Assembly: GCA_965202745.1 (NCBI GenBank)
Contig: CBDBCB010000020.1
Span: forward strand, 186,001 to 250,000
Length of the DNA: 64,000 nt
Source of the DNA: JACKII01 sp965202745
Lineage (GTDB): Bacteria > Pseudomonadota > Alphaproteobacteria > Bin95
Reading direction: 5' to 3'
In this document: one piece after another, positions 8,575 to 17,532 of the stretch
How positions within the stretch are numbered: the stretch's first letter is position 1
Layout of the letters: the number at the start of each line of letters is the position of its first letter
Position numbers and translations under genes: made by a program
Notes under the pieces: generated by a model
What the model saw: only the letters and a program-made list of their open reading frames with translations
The model's database searches: none
What the model was told of the DNA's origin: nothing

Positions 8575-9357
8575 TCAGGCCTCGTTCACAAACGTCCCGC
8601 CCTGGAAAATCTCGCCCCGATCGTCGGGTGCATGCTCTGGCTCGGCGGCCAACACTTCCTCAGCATAGTCTTCCGAGCAATCCTGCGGCTTGTACCCCAA
8701 CCGGTAGGCATTCGAGTTGTCATAGAACGTGCGGTCATTGTCCGAGACGCCATAGACGATCTCGTAGCCGATCTCCTCATGCTCCAGCCCGATCCGGCAG
8801 ATTTGCGCCATGTCGCGCGGGCTGAGCCAGATCGAGAGCCGCCGCCGGTCCGCCGGGGTCTCCGAGACATTGCCGATGCGCATCATCAGAACGCCAAGGC
8901 CATATTTCTTGGCGTACATCGCACCGATAGCCTCACCGAACACCTTGGAGACGCCATAGCGCGAGTCCGGCAGCACTTTCAGGTCGGTGCCGATGCGCCG
9001 GTCCCGCGGATAGAAGCCCACGGCATGGTTCGACGTGGCAAAGCAAACCCGCTTCACTCTCTGGTGGCGGGCTGCCTCAAACAGATTGATCGCCCCGTCG
9101 ATGTTCTTGGCTCTTATATCGTCCCAGGTATTCTCGCCCGCCTGACCCGCGAAGTGCAGAATGCCGTCTACCCCGTCGCATGCCGCATGAAAGGTGCCAG
9201 CGTCCGTAATATCCAACGGCAGAAAGCTCTCGCCCGGCCCCAGATCCGTGATCTCACGGACATCGGCCAGCACCAATTCCGGATAGACCCCCGCCAGTTC
9301 GCGCCGCAGGAATGTACCGATCGATCCGGCCGCGCCGGTCAGGAGTACGCGTTGCAT
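8575..9357 (-). CDS. udh: Uronate dehydrogenase (NAD-dependent, SDR fold)
   Basis: This 260-residue extended-type short-chain dehydrogenase oxidises galacturonate or glucuronate to the aldaric lactone with NAD+. Visible are the Rossmann motif 'LLTGAAGSIGTFLRRE', 'HFAG' and the catalytic pair Y134 and K138 in 'DSRYGVSKVFGE'. 'ATSNHAVGFYPR' and 'FQGGTFV' near the end are characteristic of Agrobacterium-type Udh. It is divergent from the mandelate-racemase-family gene and adjacent to a sugar-acid dehydratase, consistent with an oxidative uronate pathway. The 108-base gap to the divergent gene should hold both promoters. Confidence 0.88.
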   Translation of the reverse strand: MQRVLLTGAAGSIGTFLRRELAGVYPELVLADVREITDLGPGESFLPLDITDAGTFHAACDGVDGILHFAGQAGENTWDDIRAKNIDGAINLFEAARHQRVKRVCFATSNHAVGFYPRDRRIGTDLKVLPDSRYGVSKVFGEAIGAMYAKKYGLGVLMMRIGNVSETPADRRRLSIWLSPRDMAQICRIGLEHEEIGYEIVYGVSDNDRTFYDNSNAYRLGYKPQDCSEDYAEEVLAAEPEHAPDDRGEIFQGGTFVNEA

Positions 9358-9465
9358 GAAGCTGCTCCTTTAATTCCACCAATTGAACGATGTAGTTGGC
9401 ACAATTGTACGCGAAAGACCACAGAGGCTATTGTAGGCCGCGCTCAGCCAACCAAGGAACCGCCC

Positions 9466-10660
9466 ATGAAAACCACCGCCATCGAGACCATCCGTCTGGC
9501 CGAGTTTCCCAATCTCATCTGGGTGCATGTGGAAACCGACGAGGGGATCACGGGCCTGGGGAAGTATTCTATGGCGCGGGCGCGGTGGAGGCGCATATCC
9601 ATGAGTTCATCGCGCCCTACCGGCTGGGCAAGAACCCGCTGCTGATCGACCGGCACGCAAAGGCGCTGGTGCCCTATGTCGGTTACACCGGCCCCGGCGC
9701 GGAGATGCGGGGCTTCTCCGGAATTGATATCGCGCTCTGGGACTTGTGGGGCCAGGCGACCAACCAGCCCATCCATCAACTGCTGGGCGGGGCGGCGCGC
9801 GACGAAATCCGCGTCTACAACACTTGCGCCGGTTACCAATACGTGCGCTCCGACCCGAACCAGGGCACCCACAATTTCGGCCTCGACAGCCAGGAAGGCC
9901 CTTATGAGGACCTACAATGGTTCCTGAACGACGCCGGAACGCTGGCCCAATCCCTGCTGGAGCAGGACGTGACCGGCATGAAAATCTGGCCCTTCGACTA
10001 TGCGGCGGAGGCCTCCAACGGCACCCACATCTCCGCTGCCGACCTGAAGAAAGCCATTGAGCCGTTCGAGAAAATCCGCGCCGCGGTCGGCGACCAGATG
10101 GACATCATGTGCGAACTGCACTGCATGTGGAACCTGACCGCCGCCAAGAAAATCGCCCGCGCTTTGGAGCCGCTGGAGCCCTTCTGGTACGAAGACCCCA
10201 TGAAGATGGATAACATGCCGACGCTGAAGGAATTCGCGGATTCCACGCATATCCCACCACCGCCAGCGAGACGCTCGGCGGCCGCAGCCAGTTCCGCGAA
10301 CTGATGGAGGCGCAGGCGGCCGGCATCATCATGTTCGACCTCTCGTGGGTCGGCGGCTTTTCGGAGGCGCGCAAGATTTGCAGCATGGCCGAAGCCTTCC
10401 AACTGCCGGTCGCCCCGCACGACTGCACCGGGCCAGTACTGCTGACCGCCAGCGTCCACCAGTCCCTGAACGCACCCAACGCCATCATCCAGGAGATGGT
10501 GCGTGCCTTCTATTATGGCTGGTACCAGGAACTGGTGACGGAACTGCCGCCGGTCGAAAACGGCATGATCCGAGCGCCGGATGGCCCGGGCCTCGGCACC
10601 AAACTGCAACCGGGCGTCCGCACCCACAAAGACGCAACGCTCCGGCGCAGTACGCTGTAG
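9466..10660 (+). pseudogene. Mandelate racemase/muconate lactonizing enzyme family protein, two frameshifts
   Basis: Three frames join to give one enolase-superfamily acid-sugar dehydratase. The N-terminus is 'MKTTAIETIRLAEFPNLIWV'. The middle carries 'FSGIDIALWDLWGQATNQPI', 'GMKIWPFDYAAE' and 'FWYEDPMKMDNMPTLKEFAD'. The C-terminus has 'IIMFDLSWVGGFSEARKICS' and 'LPVAPHDCTGPVL'. The first shift is at a GGGG run near 9557-9561 and the second in the CCC/CCACC tract near 10248-10252. Both are restored by adding one base. The KIWPFD and ED motifs are present, so the fold would be active if read through. Two single-base losses in short homopolymers could be real decay or base-calling errors. The context points to aldarate breakdown. 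Confidence 0.82.
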
Positions 10661-10674
10661 TCCGCTTCGCTCTT

Positions 10675-10745
10675 CACCCTGAGCCGCGCTGCAAGGCGCG
10701 AGTCGAAAGGTCTTGGCCTCGCGTTCCATCTTTCGACTCTCCGCT
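10675..10745. repeat. Dispersed inverted repeat, family A copy 3 (decayed)
   Basis: The left arm CACCCTGAGCCGCGC with GCGCGAGTCGAAAGG matches copy 2. The right arm CATCTTTCGACTCTCCGC has lost the outer part. It lies directly after the broken racemase-family gene. Confidence 0.7.
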
Positions 10746-10770
10746 GCACGGGAGCGCAAGATGATGGTCC

Positions 10771-10840
10771 TAGAGCAGATCCCGATCCGTATGGACCGGG
10801 TGAATCTGCTCTATATTTAATAGTTAGAGCGTTGCCGAAT
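10771..10840. repeat. Dispersed palindromic repeat, family B copy 1
   Basis: AGAGCAGATCCCGATCC and GGGTGAATCTGCTCT form an inverted pair, followed by TATATTTAATAGTTAGAGC. Copies of the same composite unit occur at 26549-26660 and 27192-27312, with decayed relatives near 28948 and 29690. It sits about 60 bases upstream of rpiA, so it might carry or affect its promoter. Confidence 0.75.
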
Positions 10841-10897
10841 CCCATCCCATTGGCGTAGGGTCTGCTCAAACAAACCAAGCGGCAACAGCAGGCACCT

Positions 10898-11563
10898 ATG
10901 ACACCTCAGGATGAACAGAAGCGCGCGGCAGCCATGGCGGCGGTCGCGCTGGTTGAAGACGGCATGACGCTTGGCATGGGCACCGGCTCGATGGCAGCCT
11001 GGTTCGTCACGCTTCTCGGCGAGCGGGTGCAGCAGGGCCTGCGCGTTCGCGGCGTTCCCACCAGCGAGGCGACCGCGAAACAGGCCCGCGAATGCGGCAT
11101 TGAGGTCATCACGCTGGACGATATCGGCTTCGGCCATGGCTGCCGCATCGACCTCTGCGTCGATGGCGTGGACGAAGTCGACGCCGAAAAGCGCGCGATC
11201 AAGGGCGGCGGGGGTGCATTGCTGCGCGAGAAGATCGTGGCGGCGGGCTCTGACCGGGTAGTTTATATCGCCGACGCCTCCAAGCGGGTCGAGACACTCG
11301 GTGCCTTCCCCCTGCCGGTAGAGGTCATTCCCTTCGCAGCCGCGTTCGTTCAGTCCCGGATTGCCGCGCTGGGTTGCGCGCCCGTTGTCCGCTTGAATAA
11401 AGACGGCAGCAAATTCCGCTCCGACGAGAACAACCTGATCCTCGACTGCCCCTTCGCCCGGATCGAAGACCCGAAAACCCTCGCCGCCGAGCTGGCCCTG
11501 ATCCCCGGCGTCGTGGAACACGGCCTGTTCCTCGGCATGATCGACGAGATGCTGTTCAGTTGA
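10898..11563 (+). CDS. rpiA: Ribose-5-phosphate isomerase A
   Basis: This 221-residue enzyme interconverts ribose 5-phosphate and ribulose 5-phosphate in the non-oxidative pentose phosphate pathway. The family signatures are clear: 'LGMGTGSMAAWFVTLL' (phosphate loop), 'IDLCVDGVDEVD' and 'AIKGGGGALLREKI', which hold the catalytic Asp, Glu and Lys residues. The C-terminal 'LILDCPFARIEDP' and 'VVEHGLFLGM' complete it. Full length compared with the 219-residue E. coli enzyme. The transposon that follows inserted only 7 bases past its stop and left it intact. Confidence 0.97.
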   Translation: MTPQDEQKRAAAMAAVALVEDGMTLGMGTGSMAAWFVTLLGERVQQGLRVRGVPTSEATAKQARECGIEVITLDDIGFGHGCRIDLCVDGVDEVDAEKRAIKGGGGALLREKIVAAGSDRVVYIADASKRVETLGAFPLPVEVIPFAAAFVQSRIAALGCAPVVRLNKDGSKFRSDENNLILDCPFARIEDPKTLAAELALIPGVVEHGLFLGMIDEMLFS

Positions 11564-11590
11564 GATCACTGGATTTTGGAGATATATATC

Positions 11591-11638
11591 TAACTAGCCA
11601 AAATTTACTTGACACTCTTTGTCATCTTGGCTAGTTTA
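11591..11638 (+). promoter_or_regulatory. Transposase promoter between two inverted copies of the terminal-repeat core
   Basis: TAACTAGCCAA (11591-11601) and TTGGCTAGTTTA (11627-11638) are inverted copies of the inner terminal repeat. Between and over them lie a perfect -35 TTGACA (11609-11614) and, 17 bases on, TAGTTT as a weak -10. Element 2 has the same layout (GACTAGCCAA and TTGGCTATTTA). Transposase bound at the end could therefore cover its own promoter. Confidence 0.6.
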
Positions 11639-11662
11639 ATCTCAATAACAGAGATTAGGCCC

Positions 11663-12586
11663 ATGACTGACACATTTAGCACATTCGAGTTCTTCCAGAA
11701 ATTCCCAGACGAGGAAGCTGCGCGGAAATTCTTTGAAACACGCCGTTGGGCTGGTGAGGCATCTTGCGGGCACTGTGGTTCGGTTGATGTGTCCGAGTGC
11801 AAAGCCCACAAACCAATGGCTTACCGATGCAAAGACTGCCGCAAGCATTTCAGCGTTCGCACCGGCACCGTCTTGGCCGAAAGCCGCCTTCCTTTGCTCA
11901 AGTGGTTGCTGGCGATCTACATGCTAACCAGCGCCCGCAAAGGCATCCCTAGCACACAGATGGCCCGCGAATTGGGCGTCACGCAGAAAACCGCATGGTT
12001 TCTTGCGCAGCGCATCCGCGAAACAGGGATGAAGGGCAAAAACAGTGGCGACATGGGTGACCATACGCAAGTTGACGAGACTTACATCGGCGGTAAAGAG
12101 AGCAACAAGCACGCTGACAAAAAGTTGCGCGTTGGCCGTAGCGCTGTAGGAAAAACCGCTGTTGTGGGTATGCGCGATCAACACGGCGCAGTTCGCGCAG
12201 AGCCCGTCAAAAGCACCAATACCGCAACACTGGTGAAGTTCATCAAGGAAAACGCACCCGCTGGTGCAACTGTTGTCACGGATGAGTTTGGCGCATACCG
12301 CGCGCTGTCAAAACACGGCTTTGACCATAAGACTGTGCGTCACTCCGCTGGCGAATATGTCCGCGACATGGCTCACACAAACGGCATCGAAAGCTTCTGG
12401 TCACTGCTCAAGCGCGGTTACATCGGCGTTTACCACTACATGAGCACCGATCACCTGCACCGCTACGTGAATGAGTTCTCATTCCGCCACAACACCGCCC
12501 AAGCTGGCACCATGAACTTCATCAACATGACGATTGACCGGATGGTTGATAAGCGTCTGACCTACAAGGAATTGATTGATGGCTAA
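11663..12586 (+). CDS. IS1595-family transposase (ISXO2-like), intact
   Basis: This 307-residue DDE/N transposase has an N-terminal zinc ribbon ('CGHCGS' and 'YRCKDCRKHF'). A helix-turn-helix-like stretch follows ('STQMARELGVTQKTAWFLAQ'), and then the ISXO2 catalytic core: 'QVDETYIGGKE', 'TVVTDEFGAYRAL' and 'HTNGIESFWSLLKRGYIG'. No lesion is seen, so element 1 may be transposition-competent. Its stop overlaps the ATG of the P63C gene by 8 bases (ATGGCTAA), suggesting translational coupling. Bases 11828-12197 are identical, apart from position 12140, to the transposase of element 2. Confidence 0.95.
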   Translation: MTDTFSTFEFFQKFPDEEAARKFFETRRWAGEASCGHCGSVDVSECKAHKPMAYRCKDCRKHFSVRTGTVLAESRLPLLKWLLAIYMLTSARKGIPSTQMARELGVTQKTAWFLAQRIRETGMKGKNSGDMGDHTQVDETYIGGKESNKHADKKLRVGRSAVGKTAVVGMRDQHGAVRAEPVKSTNTATLVKFIKENAPAGATVVTDEFGAYRALSKHGFDHKTVRHSAGEYVRDMAHTNGIESFWSLLKRGYIGVYHYMSTDHLHRYVNEFSFRHNTAQAGTMNFINMTIDRMVDKRLTYKELIDG

Positions 12587-13574
12587 AAAGCTCGATACAA
12601 CCATTCAACCGATTACTGACGGTTCATTTGATGATGTGGTAGATTCTATGTTTGATGTTCCGGCACCAAAACCTGATGTGTCCAGTATCCTTGCTGGCTC
12701 GCCCGACAATCCTCTTGAGATTGATGGGATGCAGATTGACTGCTACGTGCTGGACGACGAAACGCGCGTGCTTAGCCAGCGGGGTATGTTCAAGGGGCTG
12801 GGCATAAAGCGTGGCGGACCGCGCAGTGATAAAGAGCCGTCTAACACCGGCGCCGAAATACCCCGTTTTGCATCCCAAACATGGATAAAACCATTTATAA
12901 ACAGTTAGTTATAGATGGCGCTGAAATAGCCCATTTTGTTTCAACCACCTACGGGGCATCCGGGCTACGGCTACCCAGCAGAAGTCCTTGTGAATGTTTG
13001 CGATGCAATCATTGAAGCGGAGAAACAAGGTGCAACTGGCGTCCCGCAAGCCAACATGGTTGAACACGCTTGGTCCCTCATCCGAGGGTTCGCGAAGGTA
13101 GGTATTATCGCCTTCGTCGATGAGACAACAGGCTATCAGGAAATGAGGGCCAAGAACGCCCTTGCTGAAATTCTTGAGAGTTTCCTGTCTGACTACCGCC
13201 AAAAATGGACAAAGACCTTCCCGGATGAGTTCTACAAGCAAATCTACAGGCTGCGTGGATGGGATTGGGACGGCTCTGCGCGCCGACCGGGCGCTATTGG
13301 CGGTTGGACAAACAACATCGTATATGACCGACTTGCCCCAAATCTGACAGATGAATTGAGAGCACTTAACCCCACGAACTCAAGCGGGGAGCGGCTTTCA
13401 AAGCATCACCAATGGTTCAACCCCGAATATGGTCATCCACTGCTGAAAGAGCATATTTCTGGCGTGATTGCCCTTATGAGGGCATCTTCTACTTGGGAAG
13501 GGTTCAAGAGGTCTCTTGACCGTGCCTATCCAAGATATGGCGACACAATCGAAATGCCATTGGATGACATGTGA
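12579..13574 (+). pseudogene. P63C-domain protein, transposon cargo, two frameshifts
   Basis: Joined across frames, the product is about 330 residues. It has an N-terminal tail with 'SFDDVVDSMF', then 'YVLDDETRVLSQRGMFKGLG'. The P63C core follows: 'YPAEVLVNVCDAIIEAEKQG', 'GIIAFVDETTGYQEMRAKNA', 'FPDEFYKQIYRLRGW', 'NNIVYDRLAP' and 'KHHQWFNPEYGHPLLKEHIS'. The shifts fall near 12897 and 12947, either side of a short stretch read in a third frame. P63C has no established biochemical role. The gene starts inside the transposase stop and is followed 18 bases later by DUF3800. It may be inactive in this copy. Confidence 0.75.
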
Positions 13575-13592
13575 CAAGAAGCGAGCGGGTTT

Positions 13593-14336
13593 TTGGCTAA
13601 GAAGTACATATTTTCTGATGAGGCTGGTTGCTTCACATTCAACAATAGCCCGAATGTCTCGAAATACTTCATTATCTGCACTGTGACGATGAGTGATCTG
13701 AGTGTCACTGCGGCGCTGGTGAAGTTGCGTCGAAAACTGCTTTGGAATGGTGCCCCTGTGGGGAATTTCTTCCACGCGACTATCGACAAGCAAGAAGTGC
13801 GCGATGAGGTTTTTGCGGAAATAGGCAAGCATCCTTTCAAGGTTCAAGCGACAATTTGCGAAATGGCAAAAGCCCAACCACACATCACAAGGTCCAGAGC
13901 GCAATTCTACAAATACCCTTGGTACTACACTCTAAAGCATGGTCTCGGCCACCAGATCAACGAGGGCGACGAACTGTTAATCACGGTGGCATCCCTAGGG
14001 ACTAAAAAGGAGCGAAAAACGTATTGCAACGTCTTGGACAATGTAATGGGGCAAACGGTCAATGCAGGAAAATGGGTCGTGGATTTCAGGCCCTCAAGTT
14101 GTGATCCGTGCCTGCAGCTTGCAGACTATTGCGCTTGGGCAATCCAAAGGAAGTGGGAGCGAGACGACACGAGGTCTTATGATCTCATCAAGCACAAAAC
14201 CACCAGAGAGCGTGATTTGTGGGCACACGGTAACAAGAGATACTATTATGTCGTAGCCCGCCATGTCAGCGATTTTGGCTATCACGAGGAGGCCCTAGGA
14301 CCGTTCACCAAGCAGGCACTACTTTGGACAATTTAG
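13593..14336 (+). CDS. DUF3800-domain protein, transposon cargo
   Basis: This 247-residue protein starts at TTG ('AKKYIFSDEAGCFTF'). The acidic 'SDEAG' start, a central 'FHATIDKQEVRDEVF' and the C-terminal 'DPCLQLADYCAWAIQRKWER' are the hallmarks of DUF3800, a domain with a predicted RNase H-like fold. Its function is not established. It is the last gene of element 1 and ends about 60 bases before the terminal repeat. Reading frame open throughout. Whether it aids transposition or serves as a defence or maintenance function is open. Confidence 0.8.
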   Translation: MAKKYIFSDEAGCFTFNNSPNVSKYFIICTVTMSDLSVTAALVKLRRKLLWNGAPVGNFFHATIDKQEVRDEVFAEIGKHPFKVQATICEMAKAQPHITRSRAQFYKYPWYYTLKHGLGHQINEGDELLITVASLGTKKERKTYCNVLDNVMGQTVNAGKWVVDFRPSSCDPCLQLADYCAWAIQRKWERDDTRSYDLIKHKTTRERDLWAHGNKRYYYVVARHVSDFGYHEEALGPFTKQALLWTI

Positions 14337-14508
14337 CACTGAATAGTTGAGACGTCAACAACACTTATCGACCTGCGGCTAGTTAAGTATATAGGCCCCG
14401 GATTTTGCATCCCCGGACAAGCGTCAGCGTGAGCCGGAGCCTGCTTGAAGCCCGCTCTACCCCCGGTCCCGGCTCTTTGCTTCTCAAGCGCCGGGAATGC
14501 AAAGCCTG

Positions 14509-15751
14509 CTACCCCTCCACAAACCACCCCAGCCGCCGCAAGCGCCAGCTGCTCAGGCAGGCCTCCACCACGTACGATAGCACCCACGCGCCAAAACCCA
14601 GCACGCCGCCATTCAGCTCCGGATAGGCAGGCTGACCATCCCCGCCGCCGCGGTCCCCACGCGCAATACGCCTGCCGCCGCCAGGGAGGTCGTCGTCCGC
14701 GCCTTGGCCAGCAAGCCCCAGAACAGCGCGGTGCAGGCCCAGAATGCCGCCATCGCAAAAGCCATGCCCATAGCAGACCGCAATAGGCGGCCAGTTCCGG
14801 CGTCAGTCCCATCACATCCCGCAGAATCACGTCGCGCAGCGGGGTCTGGAACAGCAGCAGCGCAAAGACGATGAACCCGGCGATCAACTGACCGGTAAAG
14901 ACAAACATCACCCGCACGTCCTCCCGCCGCCCAATGAGCGTTTGAGCGGTCTGCGCCAGATTGCGCATCGGTCCCATCAGCAGCGAAACTAACCCGTGGA
15001 TCACCCCGAACGCCGCGATGGCAAGCTCGGACTCGTTCAACCGGCCCAAGTAAAGGTTGATGGTGAAGATCACGCCCATCTCCGCCGAGCCGTTAATGAT
15101 CAACGGCCAGGCAAAGAACCAGGCGAACACTGTCTCTGACGCCATGCAGAACACCAGCGCCGCCGCCCCTATTGCGGCCCCCTCCGGCCACAAGGGCAGC
15201 ACCAGCAGCGACAGCCCCAACGAGGCCAGCCGAATAAAGGTGCTGCACGTAATGATGATGGTCTTGCGGTTCAGCATCAGCAGCGCAAACGCCGTGCCCC
15301 GCATCAGAAGCACCGGCGCGCTCAGTGCCAGAATGCCCACCGTCCAGCGGGCCTCAACCTGTCCCTGGGGACTGAGACTGAACCAATTACCGAAGATTTC
15401 CGCCCCCAGCGGTGTGAACACGGCACAGAGCGCCACCGTCCACGGTACCGACAGCACAACCGCCGTAAAACCGATCACCCGCCACAGATCGCGTCGGCTC
15501 TTCAGGTAGGACAGGCTCAGCGCGACAATGACCTCCGTCGCGCTGGTGATGGCATAGTAGAAGGTGAAGCCCGCGTTGAACGCCGCCAAGGTCACATCCG
15601 GCGTCGCCGTCCGGGCCAGGAACGCATGGATCGCCGACTTCGAGATCATGTTCAGCTCGACCATCAGCACCAGCGGCGCGAAGAACGCATAGTAATCACG
15701 CAGACGCAAATGCGGACGAGCAGTTTCGATTTTTGATTGGGCCGTAGCCAT
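14509..15751 (-). pseudogene. MATE/ANKH-like multi-pass transporter, two frameshifts
   Basis: About ten hydrophobic segments are visible, for example 'DYYAFFAPLVLMVELNMISK' and 'VIGFTAVVLSVPWTVALCAV', and a mid-protein 'AFGVIHGLVSLLMGPMRNLA'. After 'LTPELAAYCG' the frame is lost near 14765-14790. It continues as 'MGMAFAMAAFWACTALFWGL' in a second frame, and then as 'LNGGVLGFGAWVLSYVVEAC' in a third after about 14625, ending at TAG 14509. Family assignment to the MATE superfamily rests on layout, not on a signature motif. It lies next to the right end of element 1 but is not cut by it, so the lesions are independent. Confidence 0.65.
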
Positions 15752-15881
15752 TCGTTCTTGTTTCTCGGTACCGGACTAACGGCGACAAAGGATGGTTCTT
15801 TGCAGCCGCAACTATGGCAGGCTAGCAGAAACGCCGCCAGCGGCATGCTGCTGGCTTTTACGCAATTAAAGGAAACGCACC

Positions 15882-16697
15882 ATGGCAAGCATGGATCAAT
15901 TCGGCCTCGACGTCGGCATTTACGGACCGCTCGCTGAGCCGGAGACCATTACCACGCTCGCCCGCTTTGCCGAAGACGCCGGATTCCATTCCATCTGGCT
16001 GGCCGATCATGTGGCCTTCCCGGCCGAGATCGCCTCGAAATACCCTTTCAGCCAGTCGGGCAAATTCCCCGCGCCCACGTCCGGTCCTCTGCTGGAGCCC
16101 ATCGCTGCCATGGGCGTGCTGGCAGGCGCGACCACCCGCCTGCGTATCGGCACCGCGGTGCTCGACAGTCCCTATTTCGCCCTGCGCGGCAAGGCGACCG
16201 ACGAATATCTGGAGATTTTCAAAAAGCTTTCCGCCGGCGGTGAAGTCGGCTTTGAGGGCGAAACCTACAGCTTCAAGCCGGTGCACTCCGTCCCCGGCTC
16301 ATTCCAGCGCCCGCACCCGCCGGTGCTGATCGGCGGTGTCTCCAATCCGGCGCTGCACCGTGTGGCACGCAATGACGGCTGGCTGGCGACCGCCCTCGGC
16401 CCGGAACAGATGCCCGAACGGCTGGCAGCATTGAAACGCATCTGCGGCGAGCAAGGCCGGAACTTCGACGACCTGGAGACGGTCTACAAGCTGTTCATCG
16501 CGCCCGGCGAGCCCAAAACCGGCGTCTATGGTCAGCGCGAAATGGGCAGCGGCTCGCCGCAACAGATCGTCGATGATTTAAAGTCCGTCCTCGACTCCGG
16601 CTTCGAGCGGGTCATCGTCCGCTACCGCGGCGACAGCGCGGCGGCCCAAATGGAACAGATGGAGCGCTTCGCCGCCGACATAGTGCCAAAACTTTAA
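15882..16697 (+). CDS. LLM-class F420/FMN oxidoreductase with an apparent internal deletion
   Basis: The 271-residue frame opens as a luciferase-like monooxygenase ('DVGIYGPLAEPETITTLARF', 'GFHSIWLADHVAFP', 'ATTRLRIGTAVL') and ends with 'SGSPQQIVDDLKSVLDSGFE'. Right after 'LDSPY' (residue 98) the text jumps to 'FALRGKATDEYLEIFK'. The family block expected between these points (acquisition of 'A..LATLD.LSGGR...GVG.GW') is missing, about 35-40 residues, in frame. Usual length is about 300-310. The missing strand-helix unit belongs to the flavin-facing part of the barrel, so activity is doubtful. Upstream ATTAAAGGAA is a usable ribosome site. Confidence 0.75.
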   Translation: MASMDQFGLDVGIYGPLAEPETITTLARFAEDAGFHSIWLADHVAFPAEIASKYPFSQSGKFPAPTSGPLLEPIAAMGVLAGATTRLRIGTAVLDSPYFALRGKATDEYLEIFKKLSAGGEVGFEGETYSFKPVHSVPGSFQRPHPPVLIGGVSNPALHRVARNDGWLATALGPEQMPERLAALKRICGEQGRNFDDLETVYKLFIAPGEPKTGVYGQREMGSGSPQQIVDDLKSVLDSGFERVIVRYRGDSAAAQMEQMERFAADIVPKL

Positions 16698-16701
16698 GGC
16701 G

Positions 16702-17532
16702 TTACTCCACCGCGCCGCTTTCCTTCAGCCAGCGCGCCATACCCTGCACGTTCAGCGGTCGCCAATTGTCATTGGCGGCCCAATCCTTGTAGGCGTCCAT
16801 GGTCACGCTCTCGACCAGCTCCGCCTCGGTCTCGCCTTCTTTCAGGCCCGCCAGCACCTGCTCGCGCAGTTCCTCCATATAGTGACGGGCGTCGGTCATA
16901 TCGGCCTTGACGCCCAGGCTGCCATGGCCGGGCGCAACGACCTCGAACGCCAGGCCCTCAATGGTCCTGATCTGCTCGATCCAGCCGTCTACATCCGAGC
17001 GCGGCAGATCCCGGTACGGCAGGCGTTTTGGCGAGGCAGCATCCACGATGAAGGCCACATTCTCCGGCCGCACCACCACGGCAATCAGATCCTCGCCATG
17101 ACCCTTGCCCAGCCAGGTCATCTCAAAGGTCTTGCCGCCCAGGCTCATGCTCATCCGCTCCGAAAAGCGGATATCCGGCACGACGCCGTCGATATCATCC
17201 GGCGCATTCTCATGCGCAATGGCCATGGCCGCATCGCTCTCCTTGCCGCCCGAAGCATGGGCACCATGACTATGACTATAGATCAGCGCGATGACTGGCT
17301 GGTTAAAGCGGATGTCGATCTGCTCTCGCAGCGCCGCGGCGGCCTCCGCGTTGATCGGGTCAACAACGACAATCCCGGCCTCTGTCTTTACCACGAACGA
17401 GTAGTGGAAATTGTTCTGAAACCGGTAGGTATCCTCCCGCACCTTCTCAAACGAGCGCTTGGCTTCCTGGGCGGCAGCAGGGGCCGCAAGTGCCAGGCAG
17501 ACGAAAGCAGCAATAACGGGGAAAAAGCGCAT
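16702..17532 (-). CDS. Metallo-beta-lactamase-fold hydrolase, exported, zinc Asp replaced by Ala
   Basis: This 276-residue protein has a signal peptide (MRFFPVIAAFVCLALAAPAA) and the beta-lactamase-fold metal motifs. These are 'YSHSHGAH' (H87, H89, A91, H92), 'GKGHGEDLIAV', 'AFIVDAASPKRLPYRD' and 'VVAPGHGSLG'. In the HxHxDH motif the Asp that binds the second zinc is Ala (codon GCC, one base from GAC). The product may bind only one metal or be inactive. The C-terminal helix region is full length. Start chosen at the only Met giving a signal peptide. Convergent with the LLM gene. Substrate unknown. Confidence 0.85.
   Translation of the reverse strand: MRFFPVIAAFVCLALAAPAAAQEAKRSFEKVREDTYRFQNNFHYSFVVKTEAGIVVVDPINAEAAAALREQIDIRFNQPVIALIYSHSHGAHASGGKESDAAMAIAHENAPDDIDGVVPDIRFSERMSMSLGGKTFEMTWLGKGHGEDLIAVVVRPENVAFIVDAASPKRLPYRDLPRSDVDGWIEQIRTIEGLAFEVVAPGHGSLGVKADMTDARHYMEELREQVLAGLKEGETEAELVESVTMDAYKDWAANDNWRPLNVQGMARWLKESGAVE

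Larger units (their letters stand above)
11579..14399 (+). mobile_element. IS1595-family cargo transposon, element 1 (transposase, P63C, DUF3800)
   Basis: The element is bounded by an exact 8-bp direct repeat GGATTTTG (11571-11578 and 14400-14407). The right terminal inverted repeat ends TAAGTATATAGGCCCC and the left one is the diverged complement ending ATCTAACTAGCC. Inside are, in order and on one strand, the transposase, a P63C-domain gene and a DUF3800 gene. Established knowledge: IS1595 members make 8-bp duplications and some carry passenger genes. The target was the rpiA to MATE-like transporter gap, so no gene was cut. Its base composition is visibly lower in GC than the host genes around it. 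Confidence 0.9.
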
